DNA of 64,000 nucleotides from Sphingobacterium athyrii. Lineage in GTDB: Bacteria > Bacteroidota > Bacteroidia > Sphingobacteriales > Sphingobacteriaceae. Location: the NCBI RefSeq assembly GCF_003071065.1, contig NZ_QCXX01000004.1, positions 620,614 through 684,613 on the forward strand. The letters are read 5' to 3'. Below, one piece after another: positions 38,698-46,627 of this stretch; position 1 is the first letter of the stretch, and every line of letters begins with the position of its first letter. Under the pieces are notes generated by a model. It was given only the letters and a program-made list of their open reading frames with translations, had not been told where the DNA came from and did not search any database. The translations under genes were made by a program, and so were the position numbers.

Positions 38698-40326
38698 ATG
38701 AAAAGTTATCATATTCATTATGGCATAGCTGTGCTGTGCTTGTTTTTTACCAGTTGTTCCAAATACTTTGAAGTTAATACCAATGATATTTTGACGGATA
38801 AGGAATATGGAAAGGAAACAAACGAATTATATTCGGGATATATGGGCGTTGCCGCAAAAATGCAGACATTAGCTGATCAAACGGTATTCTTAAGCGAACT
38901 GCGTACAGATCTCCTTGAACCCACCGCAAATGCACCGCAAGATTTGTGGGATCTGTATAATTATAGAGAGAAAAAAGGAAATACCTTTGCCAATCCCCGG
39001 ACTTATTATGATTTGATTGTAAATGCCAATGCTTATTTAGAAAAGATTATGGCATATCGCAAAGCGAATCCAAAGGCGCTGGAAGATGAACATTATAGGG
39101 CATTGATTTCTGGAACTATTCGTTTTAAGGTATGGACCTATCTCACGCTAGGAAAACTGTATGGTAAAGTCGCCTATTTTGATGACCCTAAGATTAACCT
39201 GGATAATGTTGCCACAATTCCCGTGATCTCCTTGAATGAATTGTTGCCTAAACTAGTTTCATTAATGGAAGCAGGACTAGATGGCGTTGATGGTAAGTAT
39301 GTTGCGAACTGGGGAAATATTTTGTTCCCCGGTGTCAATACCAATCAACAGGATCTCACATGGAATATGATCTGTCCATCACCAGAACCGTTGTTAATGG
39401 AACTCTATCTATGGACAAAACAGTATTCAAAAGTTGTCGATATCGGTATCCGCTTTATTTATGACAATGGAAGTAATAAGTTTAAGGTGAGTAATGACGA
39501 TTATAACGGCGAGTGGGTTCAGGTATTTACACGGGATCCAATCACGCGGACAAGAGTATTAATTAATATTGTTCCTTATGATTTCGAAAGAAATCAGACG
39601 AATCGTATGATCCAGTTTTTTTCAAATCTTACACCTTCAGTTTATTATTTAAAACCCACGGAGGTAGCGATGAAGAGATACCAGGAGCAAATTAGGTATG
39701 ACGGTCATACACTGGGCGACCAATATCGAGGCGAGAATTACACCTATTATTTACAGAATGGAGATTGGGTCATTCGCAAGTTCTCCAGAGATCGGGAAAG
39801 TGCATCAGAAATATATAAAAATAACGTGCATATTGTAATATATAGAGATGCTGACGTACATTTTTTTATGATTGAGGCCTTAAATAATTTAGGACTATTT
39901 GACCAGGCGGAAGCGTTACTGAACGATGGCGTAGAGTTGTACCTTTCGCGAAATGCGGGCAATTTAAAGTACCCTTTTGATGATGCGGTGATGAATGTTA
40001 GCCTCGCCAGAAATTGGGGCATCAGGCGTCGGGTCAATCTTGCCCCCGTTTATCCTGAGGGTTTAAGCAAGGACGACTTGTCAACGGTCGAGAAAATGGA
40101 TGCTTATAAAAAAGCGTTGGATAAATTGATTGTTAAAGAAACGTTGATGGAAAGTGCTGGTGAAGCAAAGGCATATTTTGCCCTAATGCGGATTGCCGAT
40201 CGATGGAACGAGCCAGCAATTCTAGCCGATGTAGTTGCGCAAAAATACGCTGCTGGACAAGCGAATCAGATTCATCAATATTTGTTGGATAGAAAAAATT
40301 GGTTTGTTCAATATCCCTTAGAGTAA
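38698..40326 (+). CDS. SusD-like surface lipoprotein (SusD/RagB superfamily)
   Basis: The ATG at 38698 gives a 542-residue lipoprotein with lipobox FTSC (Cys20). The same frame is open from 38671, inside the end of SusC, but that start precedes the SusC stop and spoils the signal. The sequence has SusD-like helical features (TNELYSGYMGVAAKMQ, ISGTIRFKVWTYLTLGKLYGKVAYFDDP, AYFALMRIADRW), although the classic RRxEFxGEG block is replaced by ESAGEAKAYFALMRIADRW. It therefore belongs to a divergent SusD branch, matching its divergent SusC partner. Last gene of the PL1/FAS1/SusCD operon. Confidence 0.85.
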   Translation: MKSYHIHYGIAVLCLFFTSCSKYFEVNTNDILTDKEYGKETNELYSGYMGVAAKMQTLADQTVFLSELRTDLLEPTANAPQDLWDLYNYREKKGNTFANPRTYYDLIVNANAYLEKIMAYRKANPKALEDEHYRALISGTIRFKVWTYLTLGKLYGKVAYFDDPKINLDNVATIPVISLNELLPKLVSLMEAGLDGVDGKYVANWGNILFPGVNTNQQDLTWNMICPSPEPLLMELYLWTKQYSKVVDIGIRFIYDNGSNKFKVSNDDYNGEWVQVFTRDPITRTRVLINIVPYDFERNQTNRMIQFFSNLTPSVYYLKPTEVAMKRYQEQIRYDGHTLGDQYRGENYTYYLQNGDWVIRKFSRDRESASEIYKNNVHIVIYRDADVHFFMIEALNNLGLFDQAEALLNDGVELYLSRNAGNLKYPFDDAVMNVSLARNWGIRRRVNLAPVYPEGLSKDDLSTVEKMDAYKKALDKLIVKETLMESAGEAKAYFALMRIADRWNEPAILADVVAQKYAAGQANQIHQYLLDRKNWFVQYPLE

Positions 40327-40477
40327 ACTTAAATTATATTGTAAATAGTTGATTTATTGATGGTTTAAATAGAGGTGTGCCTTTTTTCTTATTAGAGATG
40401 CTTCCTAAAGAGGTAAATCGCCGAGTAAATGGTTGATTTCCCACTATGGAATCAGTTTTTTGACGGGTGTGTTAACG

Positions 40478-40497
40478 ATTTTTCCGTGTGGAAAAAT
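40478..40497. repeat. Short perfect hairpin
   Basis: ATTTTTCC (40478-40485) and GGAAAAAT (40490-40497) are perfect 8-bp arms around GTGT. It has no T-run directly after it, so it is not a convincing terminator. Confidence 0.5.
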
Positions 40498-40536
40498 GAG
40501 CATTTCCTCTGTAGATCTTCTGCAAACGTCCGTCGA

Positions 40537-40587
40537 AATGAAAAAGTCCGGTGACTGTTCTGTTTAGTCGCCGGACTTTTTCATTTT
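40537..40587 (+). terminator. Long hairpin, probable terminator after the SusCD operon
   Basis: The left arm (about 40537-40556, ending AAAAAGTCCGGTGAC) and right arm (about 40566-40587, starting GTCGCCGGACTTTTT) pair over about 20 bp with one G-U pair and a loop of about 10 nt. The right arm supplies a T-run. It lies about 210 nt after the SusD stop. Confidence 0.65.
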
Positions 40588-40613
40588 TCCGCCTGTCAAA
40601 ACGAAGAAGTCCA

Positions 40614-40660
40614 GTGACTAACTGATTCTTTCATGTGACTCGTTGAACATTCCACGTGAC
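40614..40660 (+). repeat. GTGAC-centred direct repeats with 21-bp period
   Basis: GTGACT, GTGACT and GTGACA begin at 40614, 40635 and 40656, that is, two helical turns apart. The sequence between them is not conserved. Such spacing suggests protein binding on one face of DNA; function is unknown. Confidence 0.4.
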
Positions 40661-40911
40661 AGAATAGACCAAACGTTGTTCTGAAAGGTATTTTCATGTG
40701 GGGGAAACAACATTTTACTGCGCAAAATCGTCGAGTAAGGGCGCGGAATCAAGACAGTTCAGGACAGCTTCTATTTCTTTTCGTCGTACTTTTAGGATTG
40801 CCAATTTCTGTATACGTTTAAAATTCATTCTTAAAGTATATCCAAAACGTTCAATGCATATCGATATCTAATTGGTCAATAAATCGGTGTTAAAAATAAA
40901 GGATTACATAT

Positions 40912-42069
40912 ATGTTATTTAAAAAGATCGTTCTTTTCCTACAGTTGCTAGTCAGTATATTAACTTTGACAGCACAATCGATGTATCAACAGTTTGCGGA
41001 TTCGGAGATGAAACGTTTCCCTGAGGCTTGGCAATTGGATCATGGTAAACGACTATATTTCGGGTATTCCCAAGGTTTAGGTTGTCTTGCTATGCTAAAA
41101 GTTGCCGAAAAGACCGGCGATAAAAAATACTTCAACTACGTAGAAAAGTGGGCGGATACACTCATCAATGAAAAGGGAGAAATTCATCTATACGAGCTCA
41201 GTGCCTATAATGTGGATTTTGTGAATTCCGGAAAAATACTCTTTGAACTTTATGAAAAAACTAAGAAAGAAAAATATCGTCTGGCTATTGAAACATTGGT
41301 TCACCAACTAAAATATCAACCTACAACACTCGAAGGCGGCTATTGGCACAAATTAATTTACCCCCATCAGATCTGGTTGGATGGCGTTTATATGACCGGG
41401 CCTTTTCTCGCTAAATATGCAAAGCTGAGCAAGGATGACCAATATTATGATAAGGCTATTGACGAAATTTTAATTACAGCTAAACATACATTGGATCCTA
41501 GGACAGGGTTGTATTATCACGCTTGGGACGAAAGTAAAAAGCAAGCTTGGGCAAATCCCCAAACGGGACAATCGCCCAATTTTTGGGGCAGAAGTATTGG
41601 CTGGTATTTTATGGCTGTCATTGATGTATTGGATGAATTGCCGTTGGATTATCCCAGAAGAGATAAATTGATTCAATTGGCTCAATCGTTAGCTAATACC
41701 CTTGCCAACTATCAAGATGATGAAGGCCTGTGGTGGCAAGTAATTGACCAGCCCAAAAGAAAAGGTAATTATCAGGAAGCGTCGGTCAATAGTATGTTTC
41801 TATATACCTATTCAAAAGGCATCAATAAAAAACACCTTTCCGAAAGCTACATGGCCTTGGTAAACAAATTATATCAGGGTATTCAAAAAAAGCTGTTAAA
41901 GCAAGAAAATGGATTGTGGACATTGATGCAGTGTAATGCTGTCGCTGGTCTGGGAGGCAATCCTTACAGGGACGGCAGTTATGATTATTACGTTGGTGAG
42001 CGGATTCGTGAAAATGATACAAAAGCAACTGGACCTTTTATTATGGGATGCATGGAAGCGGGCTTCTGA
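40912..42069 (+). CDS. GH105 unsaturated galacturonyl hydrolase (second copy)
   Basis: A 385-residue protein with a Sec signal (about 1-22, ending TAQ) and a GH105-type helical barrel. Diagnostic parts are the KRLYFGYSQGLGCLAMLKVAE opening (about 46-66), PHQIWLDGVYMTGPFLAKYA (151-170) with the probable catalytic Asp157, the NFWGRSIGWYFMAVIDVLDELP block, and EASVNSMFLYTYSKGI. It acts on unsaturated uronic acid ends left by pectin or rhamnogalacturonan lyases. It is only distantly similar to the copy at 22513, so the two probably differ in the sugar next to the unsaturated residue. It is separated from the SusCD operon by 585 bp and precedes the regulator gene by 75 nt. Confidence 0.9.
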   Translation: MLFKKIVLFLQLLVSILTLTAQSMYQQFADSEMKRFPEAWQLDHGKRLYFGYSQGLGCLAMLKVAEKTGDKKYFNYVEKWADTLINEKGEIHLYELSAYNVDFVNSGKILFELYEKTKKEKYRLAIETLVHQLKYQPTTLEGGYWHKLIYPHQIWLDGVYMTGPFLAKYAKLSKDDQYYDKAIDEILITAKHTLDPRTGLYYHAWDESKKQAWANPQTGQSPNFWGRSIGWYFMAVIDVLDELPLDYPRRDKLIQLAQSLANTLANYQDDEGLWWQVIDQPKRKGNYQEASVNSMFLYTYSKGINKKHLSESYMALVNKLYQGIQKKLLKQENGLWTLMQCNAVAGLGGNPYRDGSYDYYVGERIRENDTKATGPFIMGCMEAGF

Positions 42070-42089
42070 GGCAAATTGTTTTTGGGTGT

Positions 42090-42113
42090 TTTGTTTAAAT
42101 ATTTATAAACAAA
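42090..42113. promoter_or_regulatory. Inverted repeat before the GntR-type regulator gene
   Basis: TTTGTTTA (42090-42097) and TAAACAAA (42106-42113) are perfect 8-bp arms around an 8-bp AT-rich centre, 32 nt before the regulator start. Position suggests an autoregulatory operator. Confidence 0.4.
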
Positions 42114-42144
42114 TCGTTAATTTTATAAATATTAAAATCTAACA

Positions 42145-43182
42145 ATGACCAGTTCCGTAAATCAGTTTTTAAAGACCTTAGAAATCAGTGATTTTTCTGC
42201 TACTCCCAAATATTTGCAATTGGCAAATACGATTATCGATGCTGTTAAAAATGAAACATTGGTCAGAGATGATATGCTTCCTTCTATTAATGAGCTGAGT
42301 GCATATTTGGAAATATCACGTGACACTGTCGAAAAAGCGTACCGTTATCTTAAGAAAAATGAGATTATAGCCTCTAACCCGGGGAAGGGATATTATGTGA
42401 ATAAAACGGATGTCGAATCTAAACTTAAGATAGCGCTCTTTCTGAATAAACTAAGTGCGCATAAAAAAATTGTATATGATTCCTTTGCCAAACAACTGAG
42501 TGATTATGCGAATTTAGATTTATTTGTATATAATTCAGATCTATCGTATCTGAATACGCTTTTGGGCAGTTTAACCAAAACATATGACCATTACGTACTC
42601 TTTCCACATTTTAAAGAGGGGAGAGACAAAGCACCGGACATTATCCGTAAGATTCCTGCCGAGAAGCTCATGTTGCTGGGAAAGTTCATTGAAGATGTGC
42701 CCGGAGACTTTCCTGCGGTTTACGAAAATTACGAACATGATATTTATACTGCATTGGAGGAAGCGAATGAAGTGTTGAGTAAGTACAAAAACTTGAAACT
42801 GGTATTTCCTGACTATAGTGATTTTCCAAAGGCTATTATCAAGGGATTTTATAAATTCTGTCAACAATACGCTTTTGACCATGAGCTGGTCTCTGACATA
42901 GATGAAGAGAAGGTAGAGAAAGGTACTTGCTATATCAATATTATTGAAGACGATCTCGTCAAATTGTTAAATAAGGTTATTCAAAAAAAATTGATCATCG
43001 GAAAAGATGTTGGTATCATTTCCTATAATGAGACGCCATTAAAGAAGTTTATTCTCAATGGCATTACGACAATATCGACTGATTTTGAGATGATGGGTAG
43101 GATGGCTGCCGAATTGATCATTAATAAATCCAAAGATCGCGTTGAGGTACCGTTTTATTTGAAATTGCGTCCATCGGTTTAA
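42145..43182 (+). CDS. GntR-family transcriptional regulator with periplasmic-binding-protein-like effector domain
   Basis: A 345-residue cytoplasmic protein. Residues about 20-90 form a winged helix-turn-helix of the GntR type (LVRDDMLPSINELSAYLEIS, then DTVEKAYRYLKKNEII and NPGKGYYV). The rest, about 91-345, has the alternating strand/helix pattern of LacI/periplasmic-sugar-binding effector domains and ends TTISTDFEMMGRMAAELII, which is typical of that fold. This domain combination is found in Bacteroidota regulators of sugar catabolism, including rhamnose and other pectin sugars. Being the last gene of the locus, it probably controls part of it; the ligand is not known. A dyad at 42090-42113 could be its own operator. 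Confidence 0.88.
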   Translation: MTSSVNQFLKTLEISDFSATPKYLQLANTIIDAVKNETLVRDDMLPSINELSAYLEISRDTVEKAYRYLKKNEIIASNPGKGYYVNKTDVESKLKIALFLNKLSAHKKIVYDSFAKQLSDYANLDLFVYNSDLSYLNTLLGSLTKTYDHYVLFPHFKEGRDKAPDIIRKIPAEKLMLLGKFIEDVPGDFPAVYENYEHDIYTALEEANEVLSKYKNLKLVFPDYSDFPKAIIKGFYKFCQQYAFDHELVSDIDEEKVEKGTCYINIIEDDLVKLLNKVIQKKLIIGKDVGIISYNETPLKKFILNGITTISTDFEMMGRMAAELIINKSKDRVEVPFYLKLRPSV

Positions 43183-43273
43183 TGTTAAGTTTATTGGGTT
43201 GACCTCAATCCCAATCCGGTGAAGAAGCGAATTGGGCGACGGACGGAACATAAAAGAGATTTCTAATAATAAA

Positions 43274-43313
43274 AAACAAAAGGCTGGTCTATCAAACCAG
43301 CCTTTTGTTTTTG
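43274..43313. terminator. Bidirectional terminator between convergent genes
   Basis: A perfect 15-bp stem (AAACAAAAGGCTGGT at 43274-43288, ACCAGCCTTTTGTTT at 43296-43310) with a 7-nt loop has T-runs on both strands. It lies between the GntR-type gene (+) and the DUF4136 gene (-), serving both. Confidence 0.92.
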
Positions 43314-43334
43314 GGGAGTCATCTTAAACTCCAC

Positions 43335-43907
43335 CTATTTTTTTAATGTTTTTACCGGGAACAAATCAATCACTCCGGTCGCCACTTTACTGATGTTATT
43401 GATCGCTTTCTCCGGATTGTCTACATCCCCTGAACCCCGCGCCTGCCAGATCACGGTATTTGTTTTGCGGTCGATCGCTTCGATGATCAGGTGGCCATAA
43501 CGATAGCGTTCTTTTGCAACGGGATAATATCCACCACCGTAATAGTAAGGTGAAAACCAAGGTCTGTACCAGCCCCAAGGACCGCCCCAGCCATAATATC
43601 CGCCACCGCCATATACCAGACGGCTTTTGTTATTAACGATCGTGATATAACGGAATAATAAATCGGGATTATCTTTTGAATATCGGAGTCCCTTCGCTTC
43701 CAAGGCAGCATTTGCCGCATCCAAAATGTTAGTTTTGGCAATATCATTGTCAAAATAAGACTTTGAAAGCGAGTCTACCGGTGGTAACCAGGCATACGTC
43801 TTGAAAGGGGTAAAATCCATCTTCTCTACCCGAGTGGTATTGTATTGGTAAGATGAACATGATGCCAGCGCAACGCAAAGCACCAAAAATAACAGAATCT
43901 TTTTCAT
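43335..43907 (-). CDS. DUF4136-type lipoprotein with Gly/Tyr/Trp-rich insert
   Basis: A 190-residue lipoprotein (lipobox LASC, Cys17). The opening YNTTRVEKMDFTPFKTYAWLPP (about 21-42; key residues DFTPFKTYAWL) and the later VIWQARGSGDV strand identify the DUF4136 family, periplasmic or envelope proteins of unknown function. A low-complexity stretch of about 28 residues at 101-130 is made almost only of Gly, Tyr, Trp and Pro and interrupts the domain. The gene is alone, with a 257-bp gap behind it. No specific role can be assigned. Confidence 0.85.
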   Translation of the reverse strand: MKKILLFLVLCVALASCSSYQYNTTRVEKMDFTPFKTYAWLPPVDSLSKSYFDNDIAKTNILDAANAALEAKGLRYSKDNPDLLFRYITIVNNKSRLVYGGGGYYGWGGPWGWYRPWFSPYYYGGGYYPVAKERYRYGHLIIEAIDRKTNTVIWQARGSGDVDNPEKAINNISKVATGVIDLFPVKTLKK

Positions 43908-44164
43908 CGTAGTAATTTATTTATTAACTGTGATGAATCTATCATGAGCAACCGTTTAGCTGTATACTCATAATGATTTCATGGCCTATATGGAACTTAT
44001 ATTTATTTAAATTGTTTTAAACTTTCTTAACTATTCGCTCTGGCCGCCCTCAAGCTGGTCAAAGCAATTATTATGGCAATTCACTTTTGTACTGTACAGC
44101 ACCTATTTCAATTTATTTATGTTAGACAAAAAACTATAACTATGGTTTAATGCTAATTGTAAAA
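43908..44164. other. Intergenic region upstream of the DUF4136 gene
   Basis: This 257-bp stretch separates nadE from the DUF4136 gene, both on the - strand. It should hold the nadE 3' end and the DUF4136 promoter. No clear terminator hairpin or promoter box was recognised. Confidence 0.4.
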
Positions 44165-45808
44165 TTAATACGGATATTTTGCTACCAGTGGAATCTGTCT
44201 TCCCACACCAAAAGCTTTGGGGCTGACCCGCAGAATTGGCGGTGCCTGAAAGCGTTTAAATTCAGCATTATTCAGTAATTTACTCACTCTTTCTACTAAC
44301 GCTTTTTCGAATCCCATTGCTACAACTTCGGAACCGCTCTTTTCATTTTCAATCAATTCATATAAGATCTTATCCAGCAGGTCGTACTCCGGCAGAGAAT
44401 CTGAGTCTTTTTGATCGGGACGCAATTCTGCGGATGGGGCCTTTTCGATGGTGTTGACCGGAATAATTTCACGCTCCCGATTGATATAACGCGCCAGTTC
44501 ATAAGCGCTGGATTTATAGACGTCGCCAATGACCGAAATGGAGCCCGCCATGTCGCCATACAAGGTGCCGTAACCTACAGCGGCCTCGCTTTTGTTGGAA
44601 GTGTTTAATAGGATGTTGCCAAACTTGTTTGAGATAGCCATTAAGATAACAGCACGTGCACGTGCCTGTATATTTTCTTCGGTGGTATCGGGCTTCAAGT
44701 TTTCGAAGAGAGGAGCGAGCGTATTTTCGTATGCAGAAGCGATATCTTTAATGGGGACGATATGGTGTTTGCAGCCGGTATTGCTCACCAGATCCATTGC
44801 ATCTTTGATGGAATGGTCTGAGGAATAGACAGAGGGCATTAAAATGGAAAGCACATTGTCTGCACCGAGCGCTTCACAGGCCAGGGCCGCAACCAGGGCT
44901 GAATCTAATCCTCCTGATAAACCTAACACCGCTCTTTTGAATCCTGATTTTTGGAAATAATCGCGTAATCCCAAAATTAATGCGTCATGGATCAAGGCGA
45001 TCTCCGTTGCAGGATCTTTTATCGTTGCGGTGGTTGAGGTAATATTTCTCTGATGATAGGTGACATATTGTAGGTCTTCTTCAAATCGTTTTAATTCAGC
45101 AACCTTTGTTCCGTCCTTGTTGAATGCGAGAGATCTGCCATCGAAAATAATATCCATATGTGCACCCACCTGGTTGACATAGATCAGAGGACGATTGGAT
45201 TTCTCGACTTGAAGGGAGAGCACTTTAACGCGCTTTTCAAAATGTGTGTACGAGAATGGCGAAGCTGCAATATTGATCAGCAGATCGGGATTCTCTTTTC
45301 GCAGTTCGGCCATAGGGTCACCTACATAGGAGTTGCCGCCCTCATCGTCATCCCAGAGATCTTCACATATGGTCAGGGCAATTTTTACACCGTTCAATGT
45401 GATGCAGTCAAAACGTTTGTTGGGTTCAAAGTAGCGGTATTCATCAAATACATCGTAATCTGGTAATAAACCTTTTTTTACAATATTTCGAACAGCTCCC
45501 TGTTCGATAAATACGGCAGTATTGTAAAGCGCTTTTCCTTCGGGATCGCTGTTTGTGACAGGAGCACCGATAATACAGGCTATGTCTAAGCAGTGGGCTG
45601 CAATCTGATGGATAGCTTCGTTGCACTGTTGTTTAAATACCTTACTTCGTAGCAGGTCTTTGGCCGGATAGCCTCCGATAGCGAGCTCTGCAAATATGAT
45701 AAGATCTGCCGATGCCTCTTTGGCTTGGTTGATTGCTTGAATTATTTTTTTTGTATTTGCTTCAAAATTGCCAATATGGTAATTCAATTGTGCTAAAGCT
45801 ATTTTCAT
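44165..45808 (-). CDS. nadE: Glutamine-dependent NAD+ synthetase
   Basis: A 547-residue two-domain enzyme. The N-terminal nitrilase-type glutaminase has the catalytic triad Glu41 (FAELAIGGYP), Lys112 (KKGLLPDYDVFDEYRYF) and Cys148 (ICEDLWDD). The C-terminal synthetase has the ATP pyrophosphatase P-loop SGGLDS (298-303) and the NTSNKSEAAVGYGTLYGD block. It makes NAD+ from deamido-NAD+, ATP and glutamine-derived ammonia, the last step of NAD synthesis, in the cytoplasm. The length fits the bacterial two-domain form. All key residues are present. Apparently monocistronic. Confidence 0.96.
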   Translation of the reverse strand: MKIALAQLNYHIGNFEANTKKIIQAINQAKEASADLIIFAELAIGGYPAKDLLRSKVFKQQCNEAIHQIAAHCLDIACIIGAPVTNSDPEGKALYNTAVFIEQGAVRNIVKKGLLPDYDVFDEYRYFEPNKRFDCITLNGVKIALTICEDLWDDDEGGNSYVGDPMAELRKENPDLLINIAASPFSYTHFEKRVKVLSLQVEKSNRPLIYVNQVGAHMDIIFDGRSLAFNKDGTKVAELKRFEEDLQYVTYHQRNITSTTATIKDPATEIALIHDALILGLRDYFQKSGFKRAVLGLSGGLDSALVAALACEALGADNVLSILMPSVYSSDHSIKDAMDLVSNTGCKHHIVPIKDIASAYENTLAPLFENLKPDTTEENIQARARAVILMAISNKFGNILLNTSNKSEAAVGYGTLYGDMAGSISVIGDVYKSSAYELARYINREREIIPVNTIEKAPSAELRPDQKDSDSLPEYDLLDKILYELIENEKSGSEVVAMGFEKALVERVSKLLNNAEFKRFQAPPILRVSPKAFGVGRQIPLVAKYPY

Positions 45809-46195
45809 CCTTGTTTATTTTTCCAATTTATTAGATCGCCATTGCCACATACGAAATCCTGATAAGTTCCTGTTTTTTTACGCACATCATTAAATGTCGT
45901 ATATATTGACAAAAGCTGCTACACAAATTTATTCCTTTTTATTGAAAGTGTTTTGTTTATTGATATTGTTTTTCTAAAAGAATTCAGGGTTTCATTATCC
46001 CGCTTATTTTTCCTTAAAAAGCCATATCATTTTCTGACTCAGGAGACCGGAGTATGGTCTTTCATCAAATCTGGAACAATACTGCTTCAAAATGCGTTTA
46101 AAAGTATCGCAATACCCAAACAAAGTCACTAACCTGTTACATTTTGCTAAATTGTTTTAACATAATTTTAACAACGTTAAATGCTGTTAAATTTC

Positions 46196-46226
46196 TTGAC
46201 ATAAAAGGGAATGTATGTTACCTTTG
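46196..46226 (+). promoter_or_regulatory. Bacteroidota-type promoter for a candidate small RNA
   Basis: TTG at 46196-46198 and TACCTTTG at 46219-46226 match the Bacteroidota -33/-7 consensus (TTG, TAnnTTTG) with 20 nt between. The same spacing and -7 box are found before the GT5-fold gene (53736-53766). Transcription would start near 46233. Confidence 0.65.
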
Positions 46227-46232
46227 ATATAT

Positions 46233-46340
46233 CAAAACAGAAAGATATATACAAAATAATATATAAAGAACTTTTCATAATTTAGGTTAATAATTGGTTA
46301 GGTAAAGCTCGGAGTTCCCCACTTCGAGCTTTTGTTTTTT
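46233..46340 (+). ncRNA. Candidate small RNA (about 108 nt)
   Basis: This segment lies between a good promoter and a good terminator, and contains no open frame of note. The terminator is an 11-bp stem with one G-U pair (AAAGCTCGGAG at 46304-46314, CTTCGAGCTTT at 46322-46332) and a T-rich tail to 46340. The start is estimated from the promoter. No known RNA family was recognised. Confidence 0.45.
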
Positions 46341-46538
46341 AAAAGCTCTCCTTATTCACTCATTACACTGGTCGGACATAGAGTTTTCAATCGGCTGGAT
46401 TTCTAAGTCGAGAAATGCACTTATTGTTCTAGTTGGGATTTATTATTTGAGCAGATTGAAGGTTGCTATTTTCTGGTAGCCAATGGAAAATATAATGCGG
46501 TGTTATTTGATAAGATATATTTGTTGATTAACGGGAAA

Positions 46539-46588
46539 AAACATAAAAACGCCTAAAGTCAGAATTTGCTTGAGGCGTTTTTATGTTT
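46539..46588 (-). terminator. Intrinsic terminator for the FKBP lipoprotein cluster
   Basis: A perfect 16-bp inverted repeat (AAACATAAAAACGCCT at 46539-46554 and its complement at 46573-46588) with an 18-nt loop lies 40 nt after the stop of the - strand gene at 46628. On the - strand the distal arm leads into a T-run. Confidence 0.85.
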
Positions 46589-46627
46589 GTATTTTATGAA
46601 TATAACGGTTCTTTTTATAGGAGGATC

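Larger units (their letters stand above)
40327..40911. other. 585-bp non-coding region with hairpins and GTGAC repeats
   Basis: No open frame of useful length is present. The region holds an 8-bp hairpin (40478-40497), a long hairpin (about 40537-40587), and GTGAC-centred motifs at 40614, 40635 and 40656, spaced exactly 21 bp. AAATCG(C/T)CGAGTAA occurs twice (near 40423 and 40725). It separates the SusCD operon from the GH105/GntR pair and may contain the promoter of the latter, but no promoter box was recognised. Confidence 0.6.
45809..46627. other. 819-bp intergenic region with candidate small-RNA unit
   Basis: No convincing protein gene is present. The centre holds a Bacteroidota-type promoter (46196-46226), a palindrome (46223-46236), a gene-free stretch and an intrinsic terminator (46304-46340), all on the + strand. 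The right end holds a terminator for the - strand FKBP genes (46539-46588). Nothing was recognised in 45809-46130 apart from the expected nadE upstream region, or in 46345-46535. Confidence 0.6.
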
